Numbered from the stretch's first letter, positions 16,756-25,491 are shown. The stretch: 64,000 bases of DNA from Elusimicrobiota bacterium (GCA_003151975.1 PLZD01000032.1:87950-151949), one strand, 5' to 3'. Notes: generated by a model not told the origin, from the sequence alone. Numbers and translations: made by a program.

Positions 16756-18630
16756 GTGAAGGTCTTTTCGCTCAGACGCGCCTTCGGCGCCGGGCTGTCT
16801 TTGCTTTTGGCCCTACAGCCGCTCTCCGTGCTCGCCGTCGAGGAGAGCCGCGGGCCGATCAATGCGGGCATCACGCGTCCGGTCATCGGCGCGACGACCC
16901 CGACCGGCCATTCGCTCAGCGTCCCCGCGATTCAGACGACGCTCGATCTCAACACGGCCGTCGCACCGCCGGCGAACGTTTCCAATGCGCTTGAGCCTTC
17001 CGCCGAAGCCGCGACGCCGCAAGCTCTCAACGCGACGCCGGTTCTGCCGTCTTCCGTCGTTCAAGAGGCCGTTCCAACTCCCGTCGTTGACGCGCCGGCC
17101 GCCGAAAACTCCGGCACACCGGCGGGCTCGTTCGGGAAGAAAGACGGCTCCGAGAAAAGAGATCCGGTCTCGGAACGAGTTCTCGGGGAAGCCGAGGCGC
17201 GCGGCTGGTCGCAAGGAACTCAAACCGAGCCCACGACCGGCGCCGAGTCGACCAATTCAACTCTCGATGCCGCCGACGCTCACGAGACGCCGCGCTCGCA
17301 GGTCCCTTCGCCGCGCGAGTCCCTTCTTCCCACGCGCGCGTTTCTCTCGAGCCTGCTCGTCGCGCAGATCGGCGTCGAGATCATGGGCCTGGCAATTCCT
17401 CAGCTCGCCAACAAGCTCGCCGGAAATTTCTCGAGCTCCTCGATTCTGGCGACCGTCTCGTTCGCGGCGCTGACCGCGGGCTCTTTGCTCGCGGGTCCGG
17501 CCGTCGACCGCTGGGGCGTGCGGCCGGTGTATCTCGGATCGCTGGCCCTGCGCATCGCCGCCGGCGCGGCCTTGGCGCTGGCCTTTCCGCACGGCATATT
17601 GGCTCTGGCGGGGCTCGTGGCGCTATTTGGCGTCGACTACCTCGCGCTCGGCGTCAGCCGCGTGGCCGAGGGAGTGGTGCCCAACGCCTTGCATGGCTCG
17701 GCGCAGGGCAAGGTCACGAGCTTCACGACTTTCCAGAACATGGTCGTCGAGAGCATGGGAATCCTGGGGCTGACCGCGGGAGGCGTTCTGCTGGCGACCT
17801 ACGGCTTCGGCGCCGCGCTGGCCGCTTATCCGATTCTCGTCGCCGCCAGCGGGCTCATACTTTTCAAGTTTCTTAAATTCCCGGCGCGCGGGCCCTCGCT
17901 CTCGCAGGGCTTCAAGTCGCAGGTCAAGGCCGTGCTCGCCGCGCTCAAATCCAACTCACGTCTGCGCAACGCCTTCGCCGCTTACGCGCTCAGCAACATG
18001 ATGTCGGGCTTCGTTTATTTCGCGATCTCGCCGAACTTCGCGCTGTTCGCGCAAACGGGCCGGTGGAGCGCGACGATCCTGACCGCGGCCACGTCTTTGC
18101 TCTACGCGCTGGGCGGCTTCTCGGCGACGCTGGCCATGACCTGGCTCTACCGCCGCCACGAGCGCAGGCTCGAGGAGATGCCGGAGCACGAGCGTCCCGC
18201 CGCCGACCGCGGCTGGCTCAAATGGCTGACCGCGCGCTGGGCGTTGTTTGCCGGCGTCGCGTTGATGGGCGGCTTCGTCTTCGCCCTGGCGCCCTGGCTT
18301 GGCCCCGTGCCCGCGCTGCTTTTCATGATTCCGTTCGGCCTGGCCGACGCGGGGCTCTTCATCAGCGCCGAGTCCGTGATCAAGACCGAGGCGCCGGAGT
18401 CCGTGCGCGGCAGCGTGCTGGGCATCGTGCGCGCCGCGGCACTTCTGCTGACGAGCCTCTCGTTTCCGGTGCTCGGCTTGATCTTCGAGCATTTCTCCAC
18501 CGGCGCCGGCGCGACGCTGGCGCCGACGGTTGGGGCCTTCGCGATGCTGGCGGGCATCTTCGCCGCCGCGGGCGCCGGCTACCTCTGGGTCTTCCGCGGG
18601 CTCAAGCCGCCAAAGCCTGACTCCCACTGA
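16756..18630 (+). CDS. MFS transporter with exported N-terminal extension
   Basis: The 624-residue protein starts with a signal-like segment (1-27, ending SVLAVEE) and a disordered Pro/Ala/Ser/Thr/Glu-rich stretch to about residue 190. It ends with about 12 membrane segments of the major facilitator fold (first one FLSSLLVAQIGVEIMGLAIP). GPAVDRWGVRPVYLGSLALR resembles the MFS loop 2-3 motif. The second half starts near FAAYALSNMMSGFVYF. A paralogue with the same design lies at 38101-40206. The extension should lie outside the cytoplasm; if the signal is cleaved the transporter has an odd number of residual segments, so topology needs testing. Substrate unknown. Confidence 0.82.
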   Translation: MKVFSLRRAFGAGLSLLLALQPLSVLAVEESRGPINAGITRPVIGATTPTGHSLSVPAIQTTLDLNTAVAPPANVSNALEPSAEAATPQALNATPVLPSSVVQEAVPTPVVDAPAAENSGTPAGSFGKKDGSEKRDPVSERVLGEAEARGWSQGTQTEPTTGAESTNSTLDAADAHETPRSQVPSPRESLLPTRAFLSSLLVAQIGVEIMGLAIPQLANKLAGNFSSSSILATVSFAALTAGSLLAGPAVDRWGVRPVYLGSLALRIAAGAALALAFPHGILALAGLVALFGVDYLALGVSRVAEGVVPNALHGSAQGKVTSFTTFQNMVVESMGILGLTAGGVLLATYGFGAALAAYPILVAASGLILFKFLKFPARGPSLSQGFKSQVKAVLAALKSNSRLRNAFAAYALSNMMSGFVYFAISPNFALFAQTGRWSATILTAATSLLYALGGFSATLAMTWLYRRHERRLEEMPEHERPAADRGWLKWLTARWALFAGVALMGGFVFALAPWLGPVPALLFMIPFGLADAGLFISAESVIKTEAPESVRGSVLGIVRAAALLLTSLSFPVLGLIFEHFSTGAGATLAPTVGAFAMLAGIFAAAGAGYLWVFRGLKPPKPDSH

Positions 18631-18670
18631 CAGCCTCAGGCTTGTCTCTCCTAGAAAAACGCGCAATCCT

Positions 18671-18841
18671 ATGAGTGTATCCCGCCGAGGGGTCGGAGGT
18701 CTTGTGCGGCACCATATTTTTTGGAGGTTCGTGATCGCGGCGTTTGTCGCCATCAACGCTTTGATGGTGCTGCGCTCGCGCGACGGCGGCAAGCCGGGAA
18801 CGATCCTTGCCGGCGCGGTCTCGTTTTCCCCGAGCCGGTAA
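18671..18841 (+). CDS. Possible small membrane protein
   Basis: A 56-residue frame starts at ATG 18671 and holds one hydrophobic segment, HIFWRFVIAAFVAINALMVL, after a basic N terminus. It fills the 250-bp gap between the MFS and amidohydrolase genes. Codon usage is acceptable, but there is no homologue I recognise and the ribosome site is weak. The rest of this gap shows only the -10 element of the amidohydrolase gene. Confidence 0.3.
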   Translation: MSVSRRGVGGLVRHHIFWRFVIAAFVAINALMVLRSRDGGKPGTILAGAVSFSPSR

Positions 18842-18862
18842 ACCCCCGCCGCGCGGCTATGG

Positions 18863-18868
18863 TATACT
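18863..18868 (+). promoter_or_regulatory. -10 element of the amidohydrolase gene
   Basis: TATACT lies 12 nt before ATG 18881, so the predicted leader is about 6 nt. Confidence 0.45.
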
Positions 18869-18880
18869 CAGTGCGCTCCC

Positions 18881-20572
18881 ATGCTCGCGCTGCTTGCCTC
18901 CCTGCTGACCGCCGTAGCACTCGCCGCTGAACCCGACCTCATCCTCGCCCACGGCAAGGTCTTTCTCGGGCCGGGACGCTACGCCCAAGCCGTGGCCGTC
19001 GAGGGCGGGCGCATCAAAGCGGTCGGCGCGGATTCCGTCGTGCTGGCGCTCAAGGGCGCCAAGACGCGCGTCGTCGACCTCAAAGGCCGCACGGTGACGC
19101 CGGGCTTCCACGACGCGCACACGCACTTCGTCAAAGGCGCGCTTCTGATGACCCAAGTCGACCTCAACGGGACCTCGTCGCTCGCCGAGGTCCAGGCCAA
19201 AGTCGCGCGCTACGCCGCGGAGAATTCCACGGCCGCATGGATCCTCGGCCGCGGCTGGGACCAAACCTCATGGCCGGGCGGCGCTTATCCCACGGCCGCC
19301 GATCTCGACGTGGCCGTCACGACTCGGCCCGCGGCGCTGACCGACGCCGACGGCCACAAACTTTGGCTCAACACCGAGGCCATGAGGCGGATCACCTTGC
19401 ACGCCCACAACCCCAACTTGGTCGAGGGCCAGTACCTCAAGGGCGCCGACGGCGAGCCCAGCGGCGTCTTCATGGACGAGACGATGGCCTATGTCTTCAA
19501 GTACGTCCCCGCGCCGTCGCGCGAGCAGAAGCTGACGGGGCTGCGCAAGGCCCTGGCCTTGGCGCGCGAGAACGGCGTGACCGCGATCGATTCGATGCAG
19601 GGCCCGGTCGACTATTCTCCCGAGGAGCAGGTCTCGCTTTGGCGCGAGCTCAGCAAGAATGGCGAAATGACCCTGCGCTATTTCCTCTATGGGCGCATCG
19701 ACGATCCCGCGGGATTTGCCAAGCTCAAGAAATCCGCGGCCGACGTCCCGCGCGACCATCTGGACTTCATCGGGCTCAAGGCCTTCGTCGACGGGACCAT
19801 CGGCGACCGCACCGCCGCGCTGCTGGCCCCCTACTTCGACGACGCCAAGACCAGCGGCTCGCTCAAGCATTCGGATTCCTCGCTCGCCGCGATGGTTGAG
19901 CGCGCCCATCGCGACGGCTTTCAAGTCGCCTTCCACGCCGTCGGCGACAGGGCGGTGCGCCAGGCGCTCGACGCGTGCGAGAAGTCCGAGAAGAAAGCCA
20001 AGGAAGAAGAGCGCGTGCTTCCTTCATACCCGTGCCGCGTCGAGCACATCGAGTTGGTCTCGCCCGAGGATTTGCCGCGCTTTGCCGCGCTGCGGGCGGC
20101 GGCCTCGATGCAGCCAAGCCACATGACCTACGACCGCGAGGATGAGAACTACAATCCCAATCGCCTGGGCGCGCGCGTGAAATGGGCTTTCGCGTGGAAA
20201 AGCCTCGAGGACGCGGGCGCCTTGCTGATCTTCGGCACCGACTGGCCCGTCATGCCCCTGCCGCCCCGTATCGCGCTGTTCGCGGCGACGACGCGCCGGC
20301 ACTTCGACGGCAAGCCCGAGGGAGGCTGGATTCCAGAGCAAAAAATCGCTCTTGATTCCGCGATCGAGCACTACACGGCGGACGCGGCGCGCGCGCTCGG
20401 AAAGGAAGACCAGCTCGGGAGCATAGCCTCGGGGCGTCTCGCGGACCTCGTCGTCTTCGACCGCGATCTCTTCGCGGCCTCGGGCCTGGACCTGCTCAAG
20501 GTCGAGGTGGACATGACCGTGCTGGAAGGCAAGGTCGTTTACGAGCGCGCCGCGGAAGCGCCGAAGCCTTAA
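18881..20572 (+). CDS. Exported amidohydrolase (YtcJ-like, amidohydrolase family 3)
   Basis: The 563-residue protein has a short signal peptide (about 1-16) and a metal-dependent TIM-barrel hydrolase. The metal motif HDAHTH lies at 77-82; later ligands are in FHAVGD, CRVEHIEL and FGTDWPVMP, and GRLADLVVFDRD closes the flanking beta domain. Relatives such as YtcJ and NfdA hydrolyse amide bonds of N-formyl or cyclic compounds, but the true substrate is open. It is convergent with the next gene and their stop codons share TTAA. Confidence 0.87.
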   Translation: MLALLASLLTAVALAAEPDLILAHGKVFLGPGRYAQAVAVEGGRIKAVGADSVVLALKGAKTRVVDLKGRTVTPGFHDAHTHFVKGALLMTQVDLNGTSSLAEVQAKVARYAAENSTAAWILGRGWDQTSWPGGAYPTAADLDVAVTTRPAALTDADGHKLWLNTEAMRRITLHAHNPNLVEGQYLKGADGEPSGVFMDETMAYVFKYVPAPSREQKLTGLRKALALARENGVTAIDSMQGPVDYSPEEQVSLWRELSKNGEMTLRYFLYGRIDDPAGFAKLKKSAADVPRDHLDFIGLKAFVDGTIGDRTAALLAPYFDDAKTSGSLKHSDSSLAAMVERAHRDGFQVAFHAVGDRAVRQALDACEKSEKKAKEEERVLPSYPCRVEHIELVSPEDLPRFAALRAAASMQPSHMTYDREDENYNPNRLGARVKWAFAWKSLEDAGALLIFGTDWPVMPLPPRIALFAATTRRHFDGKPEGGWIPEQKIALDSAIEHYTADAARALGKEDQLGSIASGRLADLVVFDRDLFAASGLDLLKVEVDMTVLEGKVVYERAAEAPKP

Positions 20573-22176
20573 GGGACCGGAGCCGCGTAGCCTTCGAGCA
20601 TGATGACGGCGTTGTCGGCCGTCAGCAGCTTCGCGAAGTCCTCGATCGTCAAGCGCGTCGGAAAATACGATGTGGAGTCGCGCAGCGAGACGAAGTTGCG
20701 GCCATCGAGCTGGTAGAAACCCTCGACGATGAGGCTGTGCTTGAAGAAGGGATCGCCGATCTCGATGCCGACCTTCGCGCTGCGCCGCGCGCGCAGGGCG
20801 GTCTCAAAAAGCGCGGCGCGGACTTCCTTGAGCCGGCCGTAATGCTTGAAGAGCCGCAGCTGCTGGTCGTGCTTGAAAGCCGTGGTCTGGCCGATGAACG
20901 GATCGCCCAACAGCTCGCGCGCTTCCTTTATTAGGTCCTCGATGGACCGGTAGATTCCCAATGAGCCCAGCAGGCTTTGGAGCATGTGGATCGTGCAGGT
21001 CGGCCGGAGCTGTTTGCCGAGCATCGGCGCGGCGAAGACCGTCCCGGCCCTGATCGCGGCCTGCCGCGCCGCCAAATGCCGCACGTTGGACTCGTCCTTG
21101 GCGTCCTTGGCTTCGCGCACGCTGCGGTCGTAGATCGTCTTGGCCTCGCGAGGGGAGATCGTCACCCTAGGCTCGGCGAGCTGCTCATCGAGCGCGCGCG
21201 CCTTCATGAGCGCGTCCATGAGCTTGAAGCCCTTCTCGAATCGCGAAGCCAGCGCGCGCACGCGATGGCCGGGCGCGTCCTCCCGGCCGGACGCGATCAA
21301 AGCCATCTCCTGGTACGCGGTCGCCAGGCTCCCGAAGACCGGCGATTTGCGCGCCTCGGAGCCTTCCAGCACCGGAGTCGCCAAGCCGCGCGAGTGCCAC
21401 GACTCGAAGATGCGCAGTGCGCGGCCCTGCGCGGGCGAGCGCGGCAGCGCGCGTATGCGCGCAAGCTCCAGGCGCACGCGCGCAAGCGCCTGCGCGCGCC
21501 GCGAAAGAAGTTCGACGACCACGTCCGAGCCCAGGTCCATCGGCACATCCGCCCCTTCGGCGTTGGCGATGTCGGTCAGCGCCTCATCGATGAACGCGAT
21601 CGTAAAGATCGCTTTCTTGAGCTCGGGGTAGAGAGATTTCTCGAGCCAAGTCGGGGCGTTGAAGATCTCCTCGTCAGTCGCGCCCATCCGAACATATTCC
21701 CGGCGCGCGGCCGCGGTCTGCTCCGGCGTCGGATCGTGGTGGCGGACCTTCGGCTTGTCGGACGGAGCCTTCTGGCGACCGTAGAACGGCGGGTCCGCCG
21801 GAGCGCTGCGCTGAGGCTTTGGCGCGCCGTCGAAGACGCCTCCGGGCTCCTGCGCCGGCGTAGCACTCGGTTCCGGCGTCGGGGAAAGCTCGTCAAGCGC
21901 ACTCTGTCCCGACGGCGTCGCGGCTTGAGCCGGCGTCTGTGGGACTATCGACGGGCTCTCCACGACCGGCAAGACCGGCGCGGGCAAGTCCGGGATGGAG
22001 GGCGCGATCGAGGGCGCGAGATTGGGCGCGAGAGGAACGACGGAGGGCTGCGGCCTGACGACCTGCGGCGCAAGCTCGCCGGGCTTGTCAGCGTTGAACT
22101 CGATGGCCTTCGCGGAACGGGCGAAGGACGCCGAAAGGGCGAACGCCAGCAGAAGCCGCGCCAGCAAAGTTGTCAT
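20569..22176 (-). CDS. Exported protein with papain/C39-like thiol peptidase domain
   Basis: I place the start at ATG 22176 (535 residues; MTTLLARLLLAFALSASFARSAKA is a good signal), because ATG 22194 lies directly on the TACATT -10 element; AAAAAGGAA precedes 22176. A Pro/Ala/Ser-rich region of about 120 residues follows, then a helical charged middle. The C-terminal 150 residues look like a papain-fold peptidase. Counting from 22194, a possible triad is Cys400 (RPTCTIHML), His486 (FFKHSLIVEGF) and Asp506 (LRDSTSYF), in the order and context seen in C39-like enzymes. No transporter or substrate peptide is adjacent. The catalytic assignment is by pattern only. Confidence 0.7.
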   Translation of the reverse strand: MTTLLARLLLAFALSASFARSAKAIEFNADKPGELAPQVVRPQPSVVPLAPNLAPSIAPSIPDLPAPVLPVVESPSIVPQTPAQAATPSGQSALDELSPTPEPSATPAQEPGGVFDGAPKPQRSAPADPPFYGRQKAPSDKPKVRHHDPTPEQTAAARREYVRMGATDEEIFNAPTWLEKSLYPELKKAIFTIAFIDEALTDIANAEGADVPMDLGSDVVVELLSRRAQALARVRLELARIRALPRSPAQGRALRIFESWHSRGLATPVLEGSEARKSPVFGSLATAYQEMALIASGREDAPGHRVRALASRFEKGFKLMDALMKARALDEQLAEPRVTISPREAKTIYDRSVREAKDAKDESNVRHLAARQAAIRAGTVFAAPMLGKQLRPTCTIHMLQSLLGSLGIYRSIEDLIKEARELLGDPFIGQTTAFKHDQQLRLFKHYGRLKEVRAALFETALRARRSAKVGIEIGDPFFKHSLIVEGFYQLDGRNFVSLRDSTSYFPTRLTIEDFAKLLTADNAVIMLEGYAAPVP

Positions 22177-22246
22177 TTCCTTTTTAGCGTCCATAATGTA
22201 TGAAATGGCCGCCGGGCGAGTATGAGACGAAAGTCCCCTTTATGAA

Positions 22247-22264
22247 AACGCAATGGGACTACTC
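22247..22264 (-). promoter_or_regulatory. GAGTAGTCCCATTGCGTT motif
   Basis: This 18-mer on the minus strand lies 71 bp upstream of the thiol-peptidase-like gene and matches 17 of 18 positions of the copy at 23554-23571 upstream of the ATP-grasp gene. A match this long between two intergenic sites is unlikely by chance and supports a shared regulator. Confidence 0.6.
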
Positions 22265-22302
22265 GCGCGTAGAGCCAATGACCCACGGAGGATCCGTGAG
22301 AA

Positions 22303-23472
22303 TTAGGGCTGCTGTTTATTGATAGGACGCCGTCGCGGCGCGTTATTCTGCGGCCGCTTCTGATTTTGCGGCTTCTGCGGCTGCTTCTGCTGTTGCTGCT
22401 GGCGCTGCTGCTGCCGTTGCTGCTGGCGCTGTTGCTGCTGTTGCTGCTGCCGCTGTTGCTGGCGTTGTTGCTGGCGTTGTTGCTGTTGCTGTTGCTGCCG
22501 CTGCTGCTGGCGCTGCTGCTGAGCCTGTTTTTGGCGTTCCTGCTGTTGCTGCTGGCGTTGACGCTGCTGCTGCGCCGGATCTTGGCGCGGCCGGACATGC
22601 GGGCGGCGATTGATGCCGTTCAAGCGCTGTTGATGGGATTGGCGCAATTGATTCTGCCGGGCCTTGAGCTGCTGATAGCCGCGGTTCTGCATCGCGCGTC
22701 GGACGCCCTTGAGCTGGCCCGCGTGCAAGATCGGCCGGCCTTTGAGCCGGCCGCGCGAGGCCAGACGCGCCTGCGCGTCGCGGCGCGTCCAGTTCCCTTT
22801 CATAGCGCCAAGCCTGCCGCGGACCGCCTCGAGCCGCGAGCGGCTTGCCGCGAAATGGCTGAGAGCCTGGGGCTGCCCCATCGGTTTGCCCTTGGCGACC
22901 TGAAGCTCCTGGCCCGGACCGAGCTGGGAAGTCTCTTGGCCGCCCGGCTGGCGCACGGCCACCTTGCCTTCGTCAAACACGCCGATGTGCGCGGGCTGGT
23001 CGTCGCCTTCCTGCGAGACGCCGAGCTCCGTGCCGCGCACGGCCGCCACCGCGGTCGGCGTGTAGAACTCCATGTTCTGCCCCTCGAGCAGGTGCTTGAG
23101 CTTGGCCACGATCGAGCCGATGCCGATGTGGAACTCGGTCTTCTCGGAGGCCAAGGAGTTCACGATGAAATCGGTGTTCGGCGAAATCTGGATGATGGAC
23201 TCGCCGTCCAGGGTGAACTCCGCGGAGCCGTCCTCGCCCGTGCGGATCATGTCGCCGTCCTCGATCGTCGCGTCGGCCTCGGCCGGGATGAACTCGCCGT
23301 CCTTATGATCGTGCAGATGGAGGTAGACCGTGCCCTCGACCTTGGTCAGCCGCGCTTCGTGATCCGTGTCTTGGGGCTGGGCCGGCGGGGCGGGCGCCTG
23401 GGAAGAGGCGGCAAACGGGAGCGCGAGAAGCGCGCAGAGCGTGGCGACCAGCAGGCGGCGTCGTGATTCCAT
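22303..23472 (-). CDS. Exported FecR-domain protein with Gln/Arg repeat tail
   Basis: The 389-residue protein starts MESRRRLLVATLCALLALPFAASSQA, a Sec signal; a longer frame to 23565 lacks a signal and crosses the promoter. Residues about 40-175 are a FecR-type domain (VEGTVYLHLHD, DGDMIRTGEDGSAEFTL, TPTAVAAVRGTELGV), a fold found in envelope proteins that bind sugar or polymer. A basic linker follows (residues 195-290). The last 90 residues are almost only Gln and Arg with RQQQ units, then NKQQP. The tail is strongly basic and disordered and may bind DNA or acidic polymers. TATATA at 23481-23486 gives a 2-nt leader. Confidence 0.8.
   Translation of the reverse strand: MESRRRLLVATLCALLALPFAASSQAPAPPAQPQDTDHEARLTKVEGTVYLHLHDHKDGEFIPAEADATIEDGDMIRTGEDGSAEFTLDGESIIQISPNTDFIVNSLASEKTEFHIGIGSIVAKLKHLLEGQNMEFYTPTAVAAVRGTELGVSQEGDDQPAHIGVFDEGKVAVRQPGGQETSQLGPGQELQVAKGKPMGQPQALSHFAASRSRLEAVRGRLGAMKGNWTRRDAQARLASRGRLKGRPILHAGQLKGVRRAMQNRGYQQLKARQNQLRQSHQQRLNGINRRPHVRPRQDPAQQQRQRQQQQQERQKQAQQQRQQQRQQQQQQQRQQQRQQQRQQQQQQQRQQQRQQQRQQQQQKQPQKPQNQKRPQNNAPRRRPINKQQP
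22366..22578 (-). repeat. Imperfect CAG/CGC codon repeat encoding the Gln/Arg tail
   Basis: The plus strand reads as CTG/TTG/GCG/CCG trinucleotide runs, giving glutamine and arginine codons on the minus strand. Units such as RQQQ recur. The repeat is prone to slippage in steps of 3 bp, so tail length may vary between strains. Confidence 0.8.
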
Positions 23473-23529
23473 GGCGGCTCTATATATTACGGTTAAGAAG
23501 GCCGAAAGTTCTACCAAAATCGTCGCGAC

Positions 23530-23601
23530 GAGTAGTCCCTTGGTCCCACCAGGGAGTAGTCCCAATGCGTTCGTCCAGGGACCCTAACGGCCTATAGGTC
23601 C
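23530..23601. promoter_or_regulatory. GTCCC/GGACC motif cluster between divergent FecR and ATP-grasp genes
   Basis: The cluster holds GAGTAGTCCCTTGGTCCC (23530-23547), GAGTAGTCCCAATGCGTT (23554-23571), CAGGGACCC and GGCCTATAGGTCC. Both flanking genes encode exported proteins. The second element nearly repeats 22247-22264. Confidence 0.6.
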
Positions 23602-23617
23602 AGAAAAGCGCCGACGC

Positions 23618-23623
23618 TATAAT
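23618..23623 (+). promoter_or_regulatory. -10 element of the ATP-grasp gene
   Basis: TATAAT lies 8 nt before ATG 23632, leaving a leader of about 2 nt and no room for a ribosome site. Confidence 0.6.
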
Positions 23624-23631
23624 GAATCACC

Positions 23632-25422
23632 ATGAAAAGCAACGCCGACACCTTGAGCAGGACTCTCTTGCGCTTGTCGCTCGCTCTCATCCTCTGCGGT
23701 CTGCGCGCCCCCGCGGGCGCCATCGACGTGAAGACGACGCCCGGCGAAGGCCGGACGAGTTCGATCATCCCGATGCTGCCGCCGTCGCTGCCGCAGGGCC
23801 TGACCGGAGGCTCCCGTTTTCAAACTCTCGACGTTTCGGTCAGCGCCTTCTCGGCGCCGACTTCCGCCGTTCCGTCCGAGACCGCGGTGTCGGGCCCCGT
23901 GCAGGCATCCGTGGAGCAGAGCCTTTCGGGTCCGCTGCCGGCCGCGCAAGACGCGGTCCCTCAGCAAACCGCCGAGGAAAGCGGCGTGCCGTCCGCCTCG
24001 GCAAGCGCCCCGCTCTCGACCGCCGAGCCGCTCAAGGACGCCGACGTGCGCGGCAAAACTTTGCTGATGGTCGGCACGCGCGGCTCGCGCCCGTTCATCA
24101 TCGAGGAGGCCGTGCGCGTGGCCAAGGAGCTCGGCCTCAACCTCGTCCTGCTCGACAAGGCCGAGAACCGCAAGAACACGGCGGGCGTGGTCGCGGACAA
24201 CGATTTCATCGCGGCGCCCATCGACCACCGCGACGACAAGACGATGAAGTCCATCGCCGACCAGGTCAAGGCCGTGGCCCTGACCCGCAAGATCGACTAC
24301 GTCGTCGCCTTCCGCAGCCATCACGCCAAGCTCGTCGGCAAGATCGTCGACGCGACCGGCATCAACGGCATCCCCTCGCGCGTGACTCTGACCGCCGAGG
24401 ACAAGGCGCGCACTCGCAAGGCCCTCAACACCGTACCTGAGCAATTCGTTCCGTACCGCGAGGTTAAAACCGAGGCCGAGGTGCGCGAGTTCTACAAGCA
24501 ATACGGCGGCACCGGTTCCTTCAAGAAGTTCGTCATGAAATCCAAGCTCGGCGAGAACAGCCGCTTCGTCGAGCTCGACATCGACTCCGAGGAAAAGCTC
24601 GTGACGGCCTTCACCAAGATGGACGTCGCGCTTCGCGCCGAGGCCAAGAAGAAAGAGGCCTCTGATACGATCTTCAATCGCTATCCCGGCATCATCGTAG
24701 AGCAGATGCTCGAGAAGGCGCCCGGCACCGTCGAGGCCTCAGTCGAGATGGTCGTCCAGAAAGGCCAGGTCAAGTTCGCGATGGTCTCCGACACGCACGG
24801 CATCGGCCTCAAGGGCGAGCTCGCCGGAGGCTCCATGACTTTCCCCTCGCAAATGACCGCGCAGGTTCAGGACGCGCTGATAGCCGCTTCGGCCAAGGCG
24901 CTCGAGATCGTCGGCCTGCGCGACGGCAACGCGCGCATCGACATCATGATGACGCCGGACGGCCCCAAGGTCATCGAGATCAACCCCTTCCTCGGCGGCG
25001 CCGCGATCTACACGGCCGTCAAGCTCGTCTCCGGCGTCTCGCTGGTCGAGTGGGGCATCCGCGCGATGCTGGGCCTGAGCCTGCCTCAGATGCCGGCCTT
25101 CACGACCATCGTCGACTACCGCTTCGCGGCTTCGCAGGTCTCGGGAACGATCGACGCGATCACAGGCGTCGAAGAAGCCAAGGCCGTCCCGGGCGTCAAG
25201 CACGTCCAGCTGCTCGCCGGCCCCGGCGACACCGTAGCCGCGCCGGTCGAGAACGGCTTCGAGGAGTGGGCCGAGGTCATGGGCACCGGCCCGACCTACG
25301 AGAAGGCCCGCGAGGCGAGCCTTCTGGCGCTGGCGAAGATCAAGGCCCGCGTCATCGTCGATCAAGTCGCGGACTTTCTCCAGCGGCACCTGCGGCTGAG
25401 CCCGCCCCAGAAACCAAAGTAG
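23632..25422 (+). CDS. Exported ATP-grasp domain protein
   Basis: The 596-residue protein has a signal peptide (about 1-31, AGAI), a Pro/Ala/Ser-rich region to residue 135 and an ATP-grasp ligase fold of about 400 residues. The fold starts VRGKTLLMVGTRGSRPFIIEEAVRVAKELG (Rossmann-like N domain) and has KKFVMKSKLG, IIVEQML, and the metal-binding NARIDIMMTPDGPKVIEINPFLGGAA near residues 440-465. ATP-grasp enzymes of this type join an amino acid or carboxylate to an amine using ATP. The signal peptide is at odds with an ATP-dependent reaction in the periplasm; the same oddity occurs in the Lon-like protein. Substrate unknown. Confidence 0.82.
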   Translation: MKSNADTLSRTLLRLSLALILCGLRAPAGAIDVKTTPGEGRTSSIIPMLPPSLPQGLTGGSRFQTLDVSVSAFSAPTSAVPSETAVSGPVQASVEQSLSGPLPAAQDAVPQQTAEESGVPSASASAPLSTAEPLKDADVRGKTLLMVGTRGSRPFIIEEAVRVAKELGLNLVLLDKAENRKNTAGVVADNDFIAAPIDHRDDKTMKSIADQVKAVALTRKIDYVVAFRSHHAKLVGKIVDATGINGIPSRVTLTAEDKARTRKALNTVPEQFVPYREVKTEAEVREFYKQYGGTGSFKKFVMKSKLGENSRFVELDIDSEEKLVTAFTKMDVALRAEAKKKEASDTIFNRYPGIIVEQMLEKAPGTVEASVEMVVQKGQVKFAMVSDTHGIGLKGELAGGSMTFPSQMTAQVQDALIAASAKALEIVGLRDGNARIDIMMTPDGPKVIEINPFLGGAAIYTAVKLVSGVSLVEWGIRAMLGLSLPQMPAFTTIVDYRFAASQVSGTIDAITGVEEAKAVPGVKHVQLLAGPGDTVAAPVENGFEEWAEVMGTGPTYEKAREASLLALAKIKARVIVDQVADFLQRHLRLSPPQKPK

Positions 25423-25429
25423 GCCTTTA

Positions 25430-25474
25430 GGCCTAATTTATTTGGACCGATAGGCCCATGCGGGCTAGGCCCAA
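25430..25474 (+). promoter_or_regulatory. TAGGCC/GGACC motif cluster upstream of the lysozyme gene
   Basis: TAGGCCTTTAGGCC, TTGGACC and GATAGGCCCATGCGGG (25449-25464), then CTAGGCCC, fill the 70-bp gap. GGCCCATGCG resembles GTCCCAATGCG at 23558. They sit over the -35 region of the promoter. Confidence 0.5.
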
Positions 25475-25479
25475 AGTGC

Positions 25480-25485
25480 TATCCT
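25480..25485 (+). promoter_or_regulatory. -10 element of the GH25 gene, leaderless
   Basis: TATCCT is followed by exactly 6 nt and ATG 25492. Confidence 0.45.
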
Positions 25486-25491
25486 CTGCGC

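Noticed and set aside
22366..23466. Plus-strand Leu-rich frame of 366 codons resembling a membrane protein
   Set aside because: It is the antisense of the Gln/Arg codon repeat; the FecR frame with signal peptide and promoter is the real gene.
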